Source of the DNA: Lacrimispora xylanisolvens
GTDB taxonomy: Bacteria; Bacillota; Clostridia; Lachnospirales; Lachnospiraceae
NCBI RefSeq assembly: GCF_002934545.1
Contig: NZ_PTJA01000008.1
Coordinates: 186,001 to 250,000 of the forward strand
DNA: 64,000 bases
Direction of reading: 5' to 3'
In this document: in pieces, positions 62,769-64,000 of the stretch
Layout of the letters: each line of letters starts with the position of its first letter
Numbering within the stretch: the stretch's first letter is position 1
The notes under the pieces: generated by a model
What the model saw: only the letters and a program-made list of their open reading frames with translations
Databases searched by the model: none
Told to the model about the DNA's origin: nothing
Position numbers and translations under genes: made by a program

Positions 62769-63230
62769 ATGTCAGAAATCGGTCAAAGAATTAAGCAAAG
62801 AAGGAAACAATTAAATATAAGCGCAGATGATGTGGCACGTCTTTTAAAAATTTCAAGATCTACTGTTTTCAGATATGAAAACGGCCGTATCCGAAAAGTT
62901 CCTGCAGACATTCTGGAAAAACTGGCTGAGATCTTATTAACAACCCCGGCATATTTAATAGGAAGCCTTGATTATTACATTGATAACACAGCTAAGGACA
63001 TAGAGCAGGACAATAACTTTAAGTTTGAAGATAACATATTACTGAAAGAAACGGCTTATAACTACCACACAGACAAATTATATCAATCCACCGATAAGAA
63101 TATCCTCTCTGACGACAACATTAAAATAGCTGCCATGGCTGAAATTTATTTATCGTTGAACGCGGAAGAAAAGAAAAAGGTCTATGATTTTTTTATAGAC
63201 ATATCTAAACATCCTAAACTGGGGAAATAA
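62769..63230 (+). CDS. XRE family transcriptional regulator 2
   Basis: 153 residues, paralogue of 45243-45719: GQRIKQRRKQLNISADDVARLLKISRSTVFRYENGRIRKVPADILEKLAEILLTTPAYLIGS. The C-terminal half differs from regulator 1 and ends NAEEKKKVYDFFIDISKHPK. AAAAGGAGG before the ATG. Overlaps the convergent nucleotidyltransferase-like gene by 17 bases. Confidence 0.9.
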   Translation: MSEIGQRIKQRRKQLNISADDVARLLKISRSTVFRYENGRIRKVPADILEKLAEILLTTPAYLIGSLDYYIDNTAKDIEQDNNFKFEDNILLKETAYNYHTDKLYQSTDKNILSDDNIKIAAMAEIYLSLNAEEKKKVYDFFIDISKHPKLGK

Positions 63231-64000
63231 GTAAAAAACTAGCCTTTTCAATTTCACCAGCCAGTAATTCCAGTTCCTTTACTGATTCCTCTATGGTATC
63301 ACTGTAAGCTGCCAGTTCAAGAATCCTTAAAAGCCTGTCATAACAATGCTCCGGTTTATTTTCAAACTTCCGGATATATCCTTCAATTCTCTTCCGGCTG
63401 GGAAAATATGTATGGTTCAGTGCATAAAGAGCCTGCAGCAGATGATCCAGTGAATTTTCCAGCACCTGATGATAAAACAGAACCTCTTTTCTCAAAATGG
63501 CTCTGCCCAGATCCTCTTCATTCAGTACACGTGAGATATGGTATTGAAACAGTTTATGAAACAATTCTGGCGGATATTTCTTCACCATTGCTTTCATCTC
63601 TGACCAGACAGAATCCTCCTCATATAGGATATGAATGGTTTCCACGCTGGATAATCTTCCCGTAGGATAGAAGCCTCCCGTCATGCCAAGATGTTTCCCC
63701 TGTAACGTCTCTTCCAAATACTCCGTCATCTCTTTTACGGTAAAATACATAGGCATAACTTCTATTTCATCAATAACCAGTATATCCCCATACCCCCACA
63801 TACCTCCATTGCATACATTCATGGTACACTCTGAGTATTCTCCAGCAAAGGAAGCATAGATCCGTTCCCGTTCTTTTTTCTCCGGAATTTCCGTACAAAG
63901 GACAAACAAATCAATATCACTTTTCCCGGGAACCAATATTGCATTTATGTCGCCAGTCTGTGCGATTCCTTTTACCTCGTTACATTTCGATATCTCACCC
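63214..64000 (-). CDS. nucleotidyltransferase-like protein, 3' part (runs off the window)
   Basis: The frame stays open to the right edge; the TTG at 63936 is internal. Upstream residues read GIAQTGDINAILVPG and join KSDIDLFVLC, the DxD metal site of a polymerase-beta-type nucleotidyltransferase (G-x..DIDLF). The visible C-terminal part (about 240 residues) is helical, of the sort seen in adenylyltransferase-like proteins (ILRKEVLFYHQVLENSLDHLLQ). The N-terminus is outside the window and the substrate is unknown. Confidence 0.75.
   Translation of the reverse strand, partial: GEISKCNEVKGIAQTGDINAILVPGKSDIDLFVLCTEIPEKKERERIYASFAGEYSECTMNVCNGGMWGYGDILVIDEIEVMPMYFTVKEMTEYLEETLQGKHLGMTGGFYPTGRLSSVETIHILYEEDSVWSEMKAMVKKYPPELFHKLFQYHISRVLNEEDLGRAILRKEVLFYHQVLENSLDHLLQALYALNHTYFPSRKRIEGYIRKFENKPEHCYDRLLRILELAAYSDTIEESVKELELLAGEIEKASFLLISPV

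Noticed and set aside
1-64000. Search for CRISPR arrays, IS elements, att sites, tRNA and rRNA genes
   Set aside because: No regularly spaced repeats, transposase or integrase frames, target-site duplications or cloverleaf patterns were recognised by eye.

Overview
The window looks like chromosomal DNA of a spore-forming Clostridia, most likely a Lachnospiraceae of the Lacrimispora/Clostridium XIVa kind. The basis is the low-to-moderate GC content, strong AGGAGG-type ribosome binding sites, the rpsF-ssb-rpsR order with a DUF951 gene upstream, dipicolinate synthase genes dpaA/dpaB (an endospore function), and a very high density of sugar and amino-acid-type ABC importers with one-gene regulators. 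The species assignment is inference. No IS element, prophage, CRISPR array, tRNA or rRNA was seen.

Layout. 1-7 kb: the 3' part of a P-type cation ATPase, a TetR/HXXEE divergent pair, then an AT-richer minus-strand run of small accessory genes (two GNATs, two methyltransferases, a P-loop protein, an unknown acidic protein). 7-14 kb: housekeeping rpsR-ssb-rpsF with promoter and terminator, DUF951, aldo/keto reductase, sirtuin, an Eis-like GNAT, a DUF2156 protein, a zinc-ribbon membrane protein, an AraC regulator and an HPr-like protein. 14-24 kb: a chemoreceptor, then a sugar ABC importer with an enolase-superfamily enzyme, preceded by a PrpR/PAS regulator with a decayed AAA+ domain and an MBL hydrolase. 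24-27 kb: dapA divergent from dpaAB (spore dipicolinate supply). 27-31 kb: two-component system with a LanFEG-like ABC exporter. 31-36 kb: GNAT, then fructose-type PTS, PfkB kinase and class II aldolase with an RpiR regulator and a small HTH gene. 36-45 kb: a LIV-type importer (SBP-H-M-G-F) with a LarA-family protein and a zinc alcohol dehydrogenase, regulated probably by a GntR protein. 45-47 kb: a divergent small HTH/XRE pair and an APC permease. 47-54 kb: a second LIV-type importer behind two isocitrate lyase/PEP mutase-family enzymes. 54-56 kb: cupin and a LacI regulator. 56-62.6 kb: an ArsR-type regulator with a large C-terminal domain, a sugar ABC importer and a GH2 glycosidase. 62.7-64 kb: a second XRE regulator and a nucleotidyltransferase-like gene that runs off the window.

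Working picture: from about 14 kb on, this is mostly a catabolic region of self-contained import-plus-enzyme operons, each with its own regulator. The most notable points are a LacI gene that appears to start at an ATT codon, two pairs of duplicated small DNA-binding regulators whose promoters and operator-like palindromes are duplicated with them, a GTTGCA half-site recurring at several promoters, and two LIV operons coupled to unusual enzyme sets (LarA-like plus dehydrogenase; two PEP mutase-like proteins without the lyase cysteine motif).
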